NCBI GenBank assembly: GCA_012934845.2
Contig: WNNJ02000718.1
Span: 41,080 to 105,079 of the forward strand
From: Pomphorhynchus laevis
Taxonomy: Eukaryota > Acanthocephala > Palaeacanthocephala > Echinorhynchida > Pomphorhynchidae
Direction of reading: 5' to 3'
Length of the DNA stretch: 64,000 bases
The translations under genes and the position numbers were made by a program. Shown here one piece after another: positions 47,236 to 57,188 of the stretch. Every line of letters starts with the position of its first letter. Position 1 is the stretch's first letter. The notes under the pieces were generated by a model, which saw only the letters and a program-made list of their open reading frames with translations, did no database searches and was not told the origin of the DNA.

Positions 47236-47399
47236 TATGGAATTGGATATCATGAAGGAAGGATTCTGTAGCTGGTTTTCAATGCGAAAGTCACCTCGTG
47301 TGACCTAGCAACTATTCATTACATAAATAAGAATCTATCAAAGGATCACCAGTCCCGATTTCAATCAATCTTCATGATCTCATACGATAATATATATAT

Positions 47400-47950
47400 A
47401 TAATAAAGAATTTAGCATAAGCTCTGGGCATGGCAGTGCGTATTGCAGTTTAACCATGCATCAGGCACTAAATTCTTTTTAATAGACATGCTGTTTTACA
47501 GGGACACTTTCAAGTGTACAAATATATAAAATATAATTTGTTGTTACACCTGCCCTGGGACACACAATGTTGTACTCATAAATAAATCACTGTTTTCTTC
47601 ATGAGGAGGCATAAACACAAGAAAGCATTCTATATATCCTCATCAGACTAAGAAATAGAACCGAATTATTCTTGCATTATTCAAAGTCGCTACGTATGCC
47701 TAGTCATCCTATGTGTGACGACAAACTGCCACAACGGCAGACGCGTATCGTTATAACAGAATTTATCAGTATCGTGACATCAATGATTATCCATAGGCAA
47801 CTAGCACACGCTTAAACAATGTCTAAAGCTCGAAAAACAGAACTACCCTTAATCTGAATCATCGGATATAATTTAGCATAAGCTCTGTGCATGGCATTGC
47901 GTATTGCAGTTAAATCATGCATCAAGCACTCAATTAATTTTATCTCCTCT
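47400..47950 (-). repeat. Old inverted copy of the 464-bp retrozyme repeat
   Basis: Reverse complement of one unit of the 50.6-53.8 kb array, clearly diverged. The hammerhead core at about 47,735-47,785 is degraded. It starts with TTTAGCATAAGCTCTG and is followed at 47,870-47,940 by a second partial copy. Confidence 0.85.
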
Positions 47951-49040
47951 CTCGGCGGAGATAAAAAAATTACTTAACTGCGAATCAGTTGATGTGGATG
48001 ATTCATTTATTTATGAATCAGAATATGGCAAAGTAGATGATATATTAGCTTTTTAGAAATTTCTGACAAATTTTAATTTAAAAATTTTAATTCTAAGTAT
48101 TAATATATTAAGTATATTAATCAAATAGTTTATCTTAAAATAAATTTTAATACGCAATTATTAAAATATTAATCTTACACGTAGTAATCTTACAAGTATT
48201 AATCTTACACAAGTAAAATAAATTTTACTCGTGTAAGAGTAAATTAATAATAATTAATTAATAATAATTAATTAAATAAATACATGTTATACTAGTGTAA
48301 GGATCATTAACTGTTTTTATAGATAACTGCGATAATGACATGACGACGCAGATACTTATACTCATTGTTGGCAAGTAGGAACTGAACTTTAAGACCATAG
48401 CGGCCAGGAGGAAATCGCTGTCGTAAAGATATCTTTATGTTCTAATATGAAATTTTAATTTCATCACAATCATAAGTATTTCAAATTAAGAAAATTTAAG
48501 AAAAATCTACAGAATTGATATTCTCGCATAACTTTCGTAAATGTGTTGGTGTATATTAATTTACGTGACAATCCGAATAAAATGCCTTTTCCATTCATAT
48601 GCGACAATCATTCTGAAGTTATCAAGCCAAAATAGATTGTTTTAAACGTGTATTGTTCACTTAATCTTTATTTAAAATTAATTCCGTTGATTAAATCAAT
48701 CAAATATGATAAAGACTTAATGTTTCTTCATTTCAATTTAAAGACTATTTAATAAAAAAGTTTGACATACCTGCTGAGAAGAAAATCAAACTAGTAATGA
48801 CTGTGAAACTAATTGCAATTAGGGTAATTAGAAAATCATAGACCATAATTTCAACAATCTGTAATTAAAACAAAATTGTAAATAGGGTATCAGATAATTA
48901 TAATTACAAATATTTAAATATTTGAAAACAGTGCAGTTTTTGCTGACATATTTGTTTCAACGCTAGTGAATATTTCAATAATTAATTTTAACTTAATGTT
49001 CAAAATTGACAAAATATTGAATATTTTGATATATATATTA
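47951..49040. other. AT-rich spacer, no gene recognised
   Basis: Contains short inverted repeats (for example ATCTCC...GGAGAT at about 47.94-47.97 kb and TAATTAATTAATAATAATTA near 48.25 kb). No coding region is recognisable. Confidence 0.6.
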
Positions 49041-49290
49041 TATTGAATAGTTGATAGGTCACAAAAGGTGACTTTCGCATTGAAAACCAGCTACACAATC
49101 CTTCCTTCATGCTATTCCCCCTTCATGATATAACGGCAATTGTGCCGTTAGTAGTCAGCGTGTATGGAATTGGATATCATGTAGAAAAGATTCTGTAGCT
49201 GACCTTCAATGCGAAATTCACCTTGTGTGACTTAGCAACTATGCAATAGATAAATAAGCATCTATCAAAGGATCACCAGTCCCGAAAATG
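49041..49290. repeat. Fragments of the 445-bp repeat family
   Basis: GGTGACTTTCGCATTGAAAA (minus sense) at about 49,068 is followed by plus-sense GTGCCGTTAGTAGTCAGCGT at about 49,142 and the downstream part to 49,290. These are two pieces in opposite orientation with the ribozyme 5' half missing. Confidence 0.75.
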
Positions 49291-49309
49291 GGCGTGAGTC
49301 CGACCATTT

Positions 49310-50500
49310 TCATATCATTCAGTAGGGTATCCATCTTTTATGTTGTTTTCCACTTGGTTTCATTCCGTCGACCTCAATTTGAAGTAGTGCCTGCACCAGT
49401 GTGTTCACGTCTGCCCTCAGTACATGTGCATACCATCTCAGCCTTGATTCTCTCGATTTGTCTGCTATGGGTGCTACGCCAAATCGCTTGCGGATGTCTT
49501 CGTTACGAATATGGTCTTGGTGAGTTTTTCCCGCAATCCAACTTAGCATTTTCGTTTTTATACATCCAAGCTTACGTTCTGCTTATGCTGTCATTACCCA
49601 GCACTCAGCACCGTACACTGCTACATGCCGTATCACGTTCTGTGGAACTTCGAGTTGAGTCTGTCTGGCATACGTTTGTCGCACAAGACTCCAGTGGCTG
49701 CTCTCCATTTTGTTTAGCTAGCTTTGATGCGAGTGGTGACGTCTTTTGCCACTCATCATGTGATGGAGATGACTGATCCCAGATATCTGAACGTATTTGT
49801 CAGAGGCACGCCATTGACTGATATGCTTACATCGTCATTCTAATTCGTCGTCATATACTCTGTTTCGGCTGTGTTCAGTTTCAACCCAAATTATGCTAGG
49901 CGATCGTGCCATTGCTGCACTGGCGGCTCGAGGTCATGTTTGTCCTTAGATACCAGCATAACATCGTCGGCATACAAGATGGTCCATGGTGCTTGTCTTT
50001 GCAGGTCTTTCGTAATCACGTCCTTAATTATGACGAATAGTAATGGGAAGAGTGCAGATCCTTGGTGCACACCTACTGATACTGGGAATTATCTGGATTT
50101 TTCCGCTGCTGTTAGCACACTGCTTGTAGTTCCTTTGTACAGCATCTTCAGCCATTCGATCAATTTCTCCGGTACTTATTTGCATCTCAGGGCGTACCAT
50201 AAAAGCTCATAATGGACTCTGTCGAACGCCCTCTCAAAGTCCAGAAAAGCTATATGGAGGAACTGCTTCTTCTCTCTGTGCTTTTCAAGTAGTCTGGCTG
50301 AGTGTATTGTATCGATGGCTCCAAGTTGCGCACAAACCTTGACTGGTTGACAGTTAGTTTGATCGTGTCACGCATTTTCTTGACGAGCACTTTCTCTAAT
50401 TTATCATGGTGTGGCTGAGAAGATAGAATGGCCGGTAGTTTAGGCAATCTGCTGAGCTTACTCTCTGCTGCCGGATTGGTATAGTTGTGCTTCGACTATA
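49310..50500 (-). mobile_element. RTE-type LINE, 3' half, degenerate
   Basis: Minus strand reads LHIAFLDFERAFDRV, a GVHQGSALFPLLF-like motif 5, ILYADDVMLVSKD, NTFRYLGS-like sequence, and finally MLSWIAGKTHQDHIRNEDI with RLRWYAHVLR, the signature tail of RTE/BovB-clade LINEs. There are several frame changes. The 5' part with the endonuclease is absent. Confidence 0.8.
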
Positions 50501-50846
50501 TATAAATATATATAAATTATAAATATAAATTACAATAATAAATATAATAAATTTCAACTGTTGAAATTTTCGATTTATTTACGAGTACACCATTGTGTGT
50601 CCCAGGGCAGGTGTAACAACAAATTATATTTTATATATTTGTACACTTGAAAGTGTCCCTGTAAAACAGCATTTCTATTAAAAAGAATTTAGTGTCTGAT
50701 GCATGGTTAAACTTTAATAGTCACTGCCATGCACAGAGCTTATGCTAAATTCCCTCCGATGATTCAGATTAAGGGTAGTTCTGTTTTTCGAGCTTTAAAC
50801 TTTGTTTAAGCGTGTGTTAAGGTGCATATGGATGATTATTTAAGTC

Positions 50847-50888
50847 ACGGTACTGATGAGCTTCGTTAGCGCGAAACGCGTCTACCGT
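50847..50888 (+). ncRNA. Type I hammerhead ribozyme, copy 1
   Basis: Stem I ACGGTA/TACCGT, core CTGATGA, stem II GC...GC weakened by a U-C mismatch (loop reads TTAGC), then GAAA, short stem III ACGCGT and GTC cleavage triplet. Confidence 0.8.
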
Positions 50889-51310
50889 TGTGGAAGTTTG
50901 TCGTCACACATAGGATGACAGGGCATACGTAGCGACTTTGAATATTGCGAGAATAATTCAGTTTTATTTCCTGATCTGATGAGGATATATAGAATGCTGC
51001 CTGGTGTTTATGCCTCCTTGTGAGGAAAACATAATGATTTATTTACGAGTACACTATTGTGTGTCCCAGAACAGGCGTAACAACAAATTATATTTTATAT
51101 ATTTGTACACTTGAAAGTGTCCCTGTAAAGCAGCATTTCTATTAAAAAGAATTTAGTGCCTGATGCATTGTTAAACTTTAATAGTCACTGCCATGCACAG
51201 AGCTTATGCTAAATTCCCTCCGATGATTCAGATTAAGGGTAGTTCTGTTTTTCGAGCTTTAAACTTTGTTTAAGCGTATGTTAAGGTGCATATGGATGAT
51301 TATTTAAGTC

Positions 51311-51352
51311 ACGGTACTGATGAGCTCCGTTAGAGCGAAACGCGTCTACCGT
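51311..51352 (+). ncRNA. Type I hammerhead ribozyme, copy 2 (best)
   Basis: Stem I ACGGTA/TACCGT six perfect pairs. Core CTGATGA. Stem II GCTC/GAGC four perfect pairs with loop CGTTA. GAAA. Stem III ACGCGT is a palindrome (two pairs in the monomer, six in a dimer). Cleavage after GTC. Confidence 0.9.
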
Positions 51353-51532
51353 TGTGGAAGTTTGTCGTCACACATAGGATTACTGGGCATACGTAGCGAC
51401 TAATAGTCACTGCCATGCACAGAGCTTATGCTAAATTCCCTCCGATGATTCAGATTAAGGGTAGTTCTGTTTTTCGAGCTTTAAACTTTGTTCAAGCGTG
51501 TGTTAAGGTGCATATGAATGATTATTTAAGTC

Positions 51533-51574
51533 ACGGTACTGATGAGCTTCGTTAGAGCGAAACGCGTCTACCGT
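51533..51574 (+). ncRNA. Type I hammerhead ribozyme, copy 3
   Basis: Complete core and stem I. Stem II GCTT/GAGC has a terminal U-G pair. It belongs to a truncated unit only 222 bp after copy 2. Confidence 0.85.
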
Positions 51575-51996
51575 TGTGGAAGTTTGTCGTCACACATAGG
51601 ATGACTGGGCATACGTAGCGACTTTGAATAATGCGAGAATAATTCAGTTTTATTTCCTGATCTGATGAGGATATATAGAATTCTGCCTGGTGTTTATGCC
51701 TCCTTGTGAGGAAAACATAATGATTTATTTACGAGTACACTATTGTGTGTCCCAGAACAGGCGTAACAACAAATTATATTTTATATATTTGTACACTTGA
51801 AAGTGTCCCTGTAAAACAGCATTTCTATTAAAAAGAATTTAGTGCCTGATGCATGGTTAACCTTTAATAGTCACTGCCATGCACAGAGCTTATGCTAAAT
51901 TCCCTCCGATGATTCAGATTAAGGGTAGTTCTGTTTTTCGAGCTTTAAACTTTGTTCAAGCGTGTGTTAAGGTGCATATGAATGATTATTTAAGTC

Positions 51997-52038
51997 ACGG
52001 TACTGATGAGCTTCGTTAGAGCGAAACGCGTCTACCGT
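51997..52038 (+). ncRNA. Type I hammerhead ribozyme, copy 4
   Basis: Identical in sequence to copy 3: intact core, stems I and II, and GTC. Confidence 0.85.
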
Positions 52039-52460
52039 TGTGGAAGTTTGTCGTCACACATAGGATGACTGGGCATACGTAGCGACTTTGAATAATGCGA
52101 GAATAATTCAGTTTTATTTCCTGATCTGATGAGGATATATAGAATTCTGCCTGGTGTTTTTGCATAATCATGAGGAAAACATAGTGATTTATTTACGAGT
52201 ACACCATTGTGTGTCCCAGGGCAGGTGTAACAACAAATTATATTTTATATATTTGTACACTTGATAGTGTCCCTGTAAAACAGCATTTCTATTAAAAAGA
52301 ATTTAGTGCCTGATGCATGGTTAAACTTTAATAGTCACTGCCATGCACAGAGCTTATGCTAAATTCCCTCCGATGATTCAGATTAAGGGTAGTTCTGTTT
52401 TTCGAGCTTTAAACTTTGTTTAAGCCTGTGTTAAGGTGCATATGGATGATTATTTAAGTC

Positions 52461-52502
52461 ATAGTACTGATGAGCTTCGTTAGAGCGAAACGCGTCTACC
52501 GT
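52461..52502 (+). ncRNA. Type I hammerhead ribozyme, copy 5
   Basis: Intact core, but the stem I 5' strand reads ATAGTA, giving one mismatch and a G-U pair with TACCGT. Confidence 0.75.
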
Positions 52503-52924
52503 TGTTGAAGTTTGTCGTCACACATAGGATGACTGGGCATACGTAGCGACTTTGAATATTGCGAGAATAATTCAGTTTTATTTCCTGATCTGATGAGGAT
52601 ATATAGAATGCTGCCTGGTGTTTATGCCTCCTTGTGAGGAAAACATAATGATTTATTTACGAGTACACTATTGTGTGTCCCAGGGCAGGTGTAACAACAA
52701 ATTATATTTTATATATTTGTACACTTGAAAGTGTCCCTGTAAAACAGCATTTCTATTAAAAAGAATTTAGTGCCTGATGCATGGTTAAACTTTAATAGTC
52801 ACTGCCATGCACAGAGCTTATGCTAAATTCCCTCCGATGATTCAGATTAAGGGTAGTTCTGTTTTTCGAGCTTTAAACTTTGTTTAAGCGTGTGTTAAGA
52901 TGCATATGGATGATTATTTAAGTC

Positions 52925-52965
52925 ACGGTACTGATGAGCTTCGTTAGAGCGAAACGCGTCTACGT
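52925..52965 (+). ncRNA. Type I hammerhead ribozyme, copy 6
   Basis: Intact core. One C is missing from the stem I 3' strand (TACGT), so stem I is weakened. Confidence 0.7.
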
Positions 52966-53257
52966 TGTTAAAGTTTTTCGTCACACATAGGATGACTGGG
53001 CATACGTAGCGGCTTTGAATATTGCGAGAATAATTCAGTTTTATTTCCTGATCTGATGAGGATATATAGAATTCTGCCTGGTGTTTATGCCTCCTTGTGA
53101 GGAAAACATAATGATTTATTTACGAGTACACTATTGTGTGTCCCAGGCAGCATTCTGTATATCTCCATCAGACCAAGATATAAAATCGAATTATTCTTGC
53201 ATTATTCAAAGTCGCTACGTATGCCCAGTCATCCTATGTGTGACGACAAACTTCACA

Positions 53258-53299
53258 ACGGTATACGCGTTTCGCTCTAACGGAGCTCATCAGTACCGT
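53258..53299 (-). ncRNA. Type I hammerhead ribozyme, inverted copy
   Basis: On the minus strand: ACGGTA, CTGATGA, GCTC/GAGC, GAAA, ACGCGT and TACCGT. The cleavage triplet is GTA, which still satisfies the NUH rule. Confidence 0.8.
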
Positions 53300-53607
53300 G
53301 AATTCAATAATCCTCCTAGTGAGGAAAACGGTGATTTAGTTACGAGTACACCATTGGGTGTCCCAGGGCAGATGTAACAACAAATTATATTTTATATATT
53401 TGCTCACTTTATAGTGTCCCTGTTAAACAGCATTTCTATTAAAAACAATTTAGTGCCTTATGCATGTTTAAACTGCAATACGCACTGCCATGCACATAAC
53501 TTATGCTAAATGTCCTCTTATGATTCAGATTAAAGCTAGTTCTGTTTTTCGAGCTTTAAACACTGTTTAAGCGTGTGTTAAGGTGCCTATGGATGATTAT
53601 TAAAGTC

Positions 53608-53649
53608 ACGGTACTGATGAGCTCCGTTAGAGCAAAACGCGTCTACCGT
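53608..53649 (+). ncRNA. Hammerhead ribozyme with damaged core
   Basis: Stem I and CTGATGA are intact, but the GAAA core element reads AAAA (GAGCAAAACGC), which should abolish activity. Confidence 0.75.
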
Positions 53650-53849
53650 TGTTGAAGTTTGTCGTCATACATAGGATGACTGGGCATACGTAGCGACTTT
53701 GAATAATGCAAGAATAATTCGGTTCTATTTCTTAGTCTGATGAGGATATATGTGAAGCTGCTTGCTGTTTATGCCTCTTAATAAGGAAAACATAGTGATA
53801 TATAAAGATGTATTAAGTGACAGAGGCGTGCCAGCGCACGCTTACATGA

Positions 53850-54520
53850 TCACAAGAGCAAAAAAATCTAAATCATTTGTCGAGGAAGTGGTTATGGAGG
53901 CAGCATTTGAATGCAATAAAGGAGGGAGCGCGGTGGACGTAGAGTGGGAGCTGATTCCAAGCGAGTGGGGCAACGACGAGGAAGAATTGGATACCGTAGT
54001 TGCTAAGGTAATTGGGAACGTGGAGTATGAGAGAATTACGGGAACGCAGTGATAGTGGCGGGACGAGTGTCGTCTAAGAAAGGGATGTTGATTAACGATA
54101 GGAAGCCGACAGCGATTTGACGAAAAGTAACGAGAAGAAGGCGGAGTTGGATGCGGATGTGGATGGGGGCAGGAGAGAAAAAACAAATAAACAAAAATCT
54201 AAATCATGTGTCGAGGAGGTGGTTATGAAGTCAGCATTTGAATGCAATAAAGGAGGGAGCGCGGTGAACGAAGAGTGGGAGCTGATTCCAAGCGAGTGGG
54301 GCAGCGACGAGGAAGAATCGGAGACCGTAGTTGCTAAGGTAATTGGGAACGTGGAGTAAGAGAGAATTACGGGAACGCAGTGATAGAGAGGTGGGACGAG
54401 TGTCGTCTAAGAAAGGGAGGTTGATTAACGATAGGGAGCCGACAGCGATTTGACGAAAAGTGATGAGAAGAAGGCGGAGTTGGATGTCGTCTAAGACAGG
54501 GCAGGAGAAGTAGGAGCACT
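53850..54520 (-). mobile_element. Two overlapping LINE D 3'-end copies
   Basis: Minus strand encodes the LINE C-terminal tail twice (FFLVAAPLAWNQLPLFV at about 54.27 kb, and a more decayed copy at about 53.95 kb). The two copies are in the same orientation, and the nearer parts are about 90% alike. Related sequence continues to about 54.72 kb. Confidence 0.7.
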
Positions 54521-54720
54521 CGAACGGCGGAGTTGATGATGCGTTGTAGGAGTAAGATGATGGATTTTGGAGAATCGGCGAAAAGGCTGAGGCAGAAATC
54601 GATTTTAGAAAAGAAGCGATGAAAGAAGAGACATACAAGAACGGATGTCAATAAGGGGGCGGATACGGTGGATGTCACGGAGAATTAAGTTAGACGAGCG
54701 GACTTTGTCGCGGTCCTATA

Positions 54721-55939
54721 AAAACAAAAAACAATATAATTTATTTTAGCGTTTCGTCCCTTACTAGGACTTCAGAACAGGACTTTTAACCAGGATGGTT
54801 AAAACAATTTTCTTGTGTAAGCATCAACATAAGACGCGATAGATGTAGCAAAACACTCGCTAACCACCTATTGCTTTAACTGTATAGTTACCAAAAAATA
54901 GCGGCGAAGATAAGATGAGAAAATTTATGGAACGATAATTGATCGGTCATTTAGTGTGCGACTCACCAAATGGAATAAATAAACATCATTTTTTCAAATG
55001 GCCAGACATAACAAGAGTTCAGCGTTTTCTTATTGTCTCTGTTTATGATTTGATTTTTATTGTTAATATATAATTCAAAAGTTATATATATTACAGTTTG
55101 CAATAATTTTATTTGTTAAAAAATGCATGGCTATAACTATATAACTCTTAGGACATGTATCGTTCAAAACTAAATATTTATTAAATATTTATTAAAAGAT
55201 TTATTTTAAAAAAATTTATATTAAAAATTTCATTGCCATCAATCTTGATTGCAAATCAAGATTAATGGCAATCAAAAATCAGGATATCGGTGAAATAAAA
55301 AAATCATATCTACGCAAATACCATGGTTCAAACTTTGTCCAACTTTTACGAAAAAAAACGAGATTGAAAAGTTTTTAGTTGAAGCAGTGAAATACATGCT
55401 AAAGTGATGGGCGGGAACCAAACTGATCTAAATAAAGACTAATTCGACAATGGACAAGTTTTCCAAGTATCTTGAATGCAAAGAAACAAAGACTAATGGG
55501 TCGGTAATTATTAACAATAAACGTATCATGTTAATTTTGAATAAAACGACTGAATAAACTCAGAATCAAAAATTTTGAATAAACTCAAAATCATACCACA
55601 TAGTACCGATTTTCTTTTGAAGAGTATCAACTGTTACAAGCTAATTTAGTTGCTTGTTCTTAAATAAAAGAATTACTATCTTTGATCTTTGCTAGTGGAT
55701 CTGGAACTGAGTCGGCAGTTCTATTGAGGATAATCGCGAGTACCTTAGCAAGAGTCCATAGCACCTCTTATAATGACGAAAATACGAAACGGAATTGTGA
55801 TTATTTTGGTAAAAAAAATGACTTCTCGTTGTATTCGCGGAGCACGATCAGCTGTTCACCACACTATAAGGATCACATCATCACACAATGAATAATTAAT
55901 AATGAAAATATTGTCTTTTCTTTAAAACACTTTAACATT
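54721..55939. other. Intergenic, no gene recognised
   Basis: AT-rich with an inverted repeat at about 55,238-55,274 (AATCTTGATT/AATCAAGATT). A 69-codon ORF at 55,682 is unconvincing. Confidence 0.6.
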
Positions 55940-56116
55940 TAAATAATTATTGGAGCTGGATCAAAGAAAAGAGGACATTATTTTTGATATTTCGCTAACT
56001 TCTGTTAGAATCTTCAGAAAATTACTGAATGGAGGTAATTTTCTGAATGCTACCAAATGTTAGCGAAATATCAAATAAAAAATTTCCTCTTTTCTTGATC
56101 CAGCTTCAATAATGAT
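55940..56116. mobile_element. Fold-back MITE-like element, about 170 bp
   Basis: Two arms of about 75 bp pair end to end (ATTGGAGCTGGATCA...GATATTTCGCTAAC with GTTAGCGAAATATC...TGATCCAGCTTCAAT). The innermost part is a 13-bp perfect stem TTCAGAAAATTAC/GTAATTTTCTGAA. No ORF. The outer ends are terminal inverted repeats ATTATTG.AGCTGG, which suggests a non-autonomous DNA transposon. Confidence 0.7.
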
Positions 56117-57100
56117 TTATCAATAATAGATCATTATCAACTATTTAAAACTTAAAAATGTTTTTATATTATAAATAAATTGTTTTGTTATCTTATTATA
56201 AACTGGAGTATACAATTGTCTAATATAGAAATAGTTGTTTAGATCTACCCTTTCCCGAATTGCTACTCATGGATATGTCAGATTTAATATGATCACTACA
56301 GTCGATTGGAGGTCATAGTATTTTCAACCAACGAATGATCTGTGCTTTAGATTGGTTTGAAACTATTATGATTTAAATTGGCGGACATGATAAAAATGAG
56401 AATATAAAATATTTTTGATATTATCAAGATTGACAACGTCTTTAAACAAGGTCATGTGATATTCGAAATGCAATTATGTTCCTTTGAAAACATGTATAAT
56501 ACAGATGCGGGGACGATTCACTATTTCCCAGTCTAATTGTTTTATTTAAATGCAAAGCAATCATTAAAATCAAAAACTTTATCTAATAAGGCTAGTTGCT
56601 ATATCAACATTTGCTAAAATTCAAAAATAAATGCAAGGAAGTAACTATTTCTGATTAGCCAAATACTAACAATTTAGCCACAATGTCAATACAGCTTTGT
56701 CAAATGTATATTTGAAAGTTGATAAATAGCGTCTGCTTTAAATTTGTTTAGCAGATATAAATCATTGTAGATATAAAAGCATATTCTGATTTAGCCGCTC
56801 TCAGACATTGTTTCTGAGATTAAAATATCCCCTTTAACTTTTTTAAATTATATTACTGTAAGTTTATATTTATTGTACTTGATTTTCACCTCCATCTCAA
56901 ATAAAGAGTTTGTGTTTAATAAATGCTTTATTATTATCTCAATATAAAGGCACATAATATTATTATTAGTATACAACAGCCGATGAGCGGTGACTCGTTT
57001 GGCTGGATCTCAATCAATGTAAAAAGTACAATTAAAGCAATTCATCATGATATGTGGAGTTTTTGATTTCGGGATACATAAGTCTTAGTAAAGATCGAAG
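56117..57100. other. Intergenic, no gene recognised
   Basis: AT-rich, without repeats or ORFs of note. Confidence 0.6.
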
Positions 57101-57188
57101 CAATCAAACAATTCGTGGATACAATCGAAATTTAAATACCAGCGCAATCAAACAATTCGTGGATACAATCGAAATTCAAATACCAGCG
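57101..57188. repeat. 44-bp tandem duplication
   Basis: CAATCAAACAATTCGTGGAT... occurs at 57,101-57,144 and 57,145-57,188 with one difference. It is inside a 72-codon frame of no recognised family. Confidence 0.9.

Larger units (their letters stand above)
46364..47395 (+). repeat. About 445-bp tandem repeat with hammerhead-like fold, two units
   Basis: Two units (CTGGTAATCCTGGATTCGTAG at about 46,590 and 47,033) follow the PLE RT directly. The left end carries two inverted pieces (46,366-46,420 and 46,490-46,545), each with an 11-bp perfect hairpin GCTTTTTGCCA/TGGCAAAAAGC. A palindromic ATATCATGATATCATGATAT lies at about 46,430. Remnants of the same family occur at 49.06-49.29 kb. This may be the terminal repeat of the PLE or a non-autonomous partner. 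Confidence 0.8.
50560..53760 (+). repeat. 464-bp tandem retrozyme-like array with hammerhead ribozymes
   Basis: Hammerhead cores at 50,847, 51,311, 51,997, 52,461 and 52,925 are spaced by multiples of 464 bp, apart from a partial unit at 51.4-51.6 kb. Units share CGAGTACAC...GTGTGTCCCAG and TTTAGTGCCTGATGCATG. They encode no protein. Repeats of this size that each carry one compact type I hammerhead match metazoan retrozymes, non-autonomous circular-RNA elements thought to be copied by PLE reverse transcriptases. One inverted unit lies at 53.14-53.33 kb. Confidence 0.9.

Noticed and set aside
52105-52145. Second CTGATGAG in each 464-bp unit (before GATATATAGAAT)
   Set aside because: No GAAA-type element or pairing stems near it. 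The real core lies elsewhere in the unit.
40833-53760. CRISPR-like repeat arrays
   Set aside because: Units are hundreds of bp long without unique spacers, and the sequence is eukaryotic.
53762-54359. Plus-strand ORFs with acidic composition (SKSFVEEVVMEAAFECNKGG)
   Set aside because: They are antisense to the LINE D C-terminal tail, whose minus-strand peptide is the recognised family.
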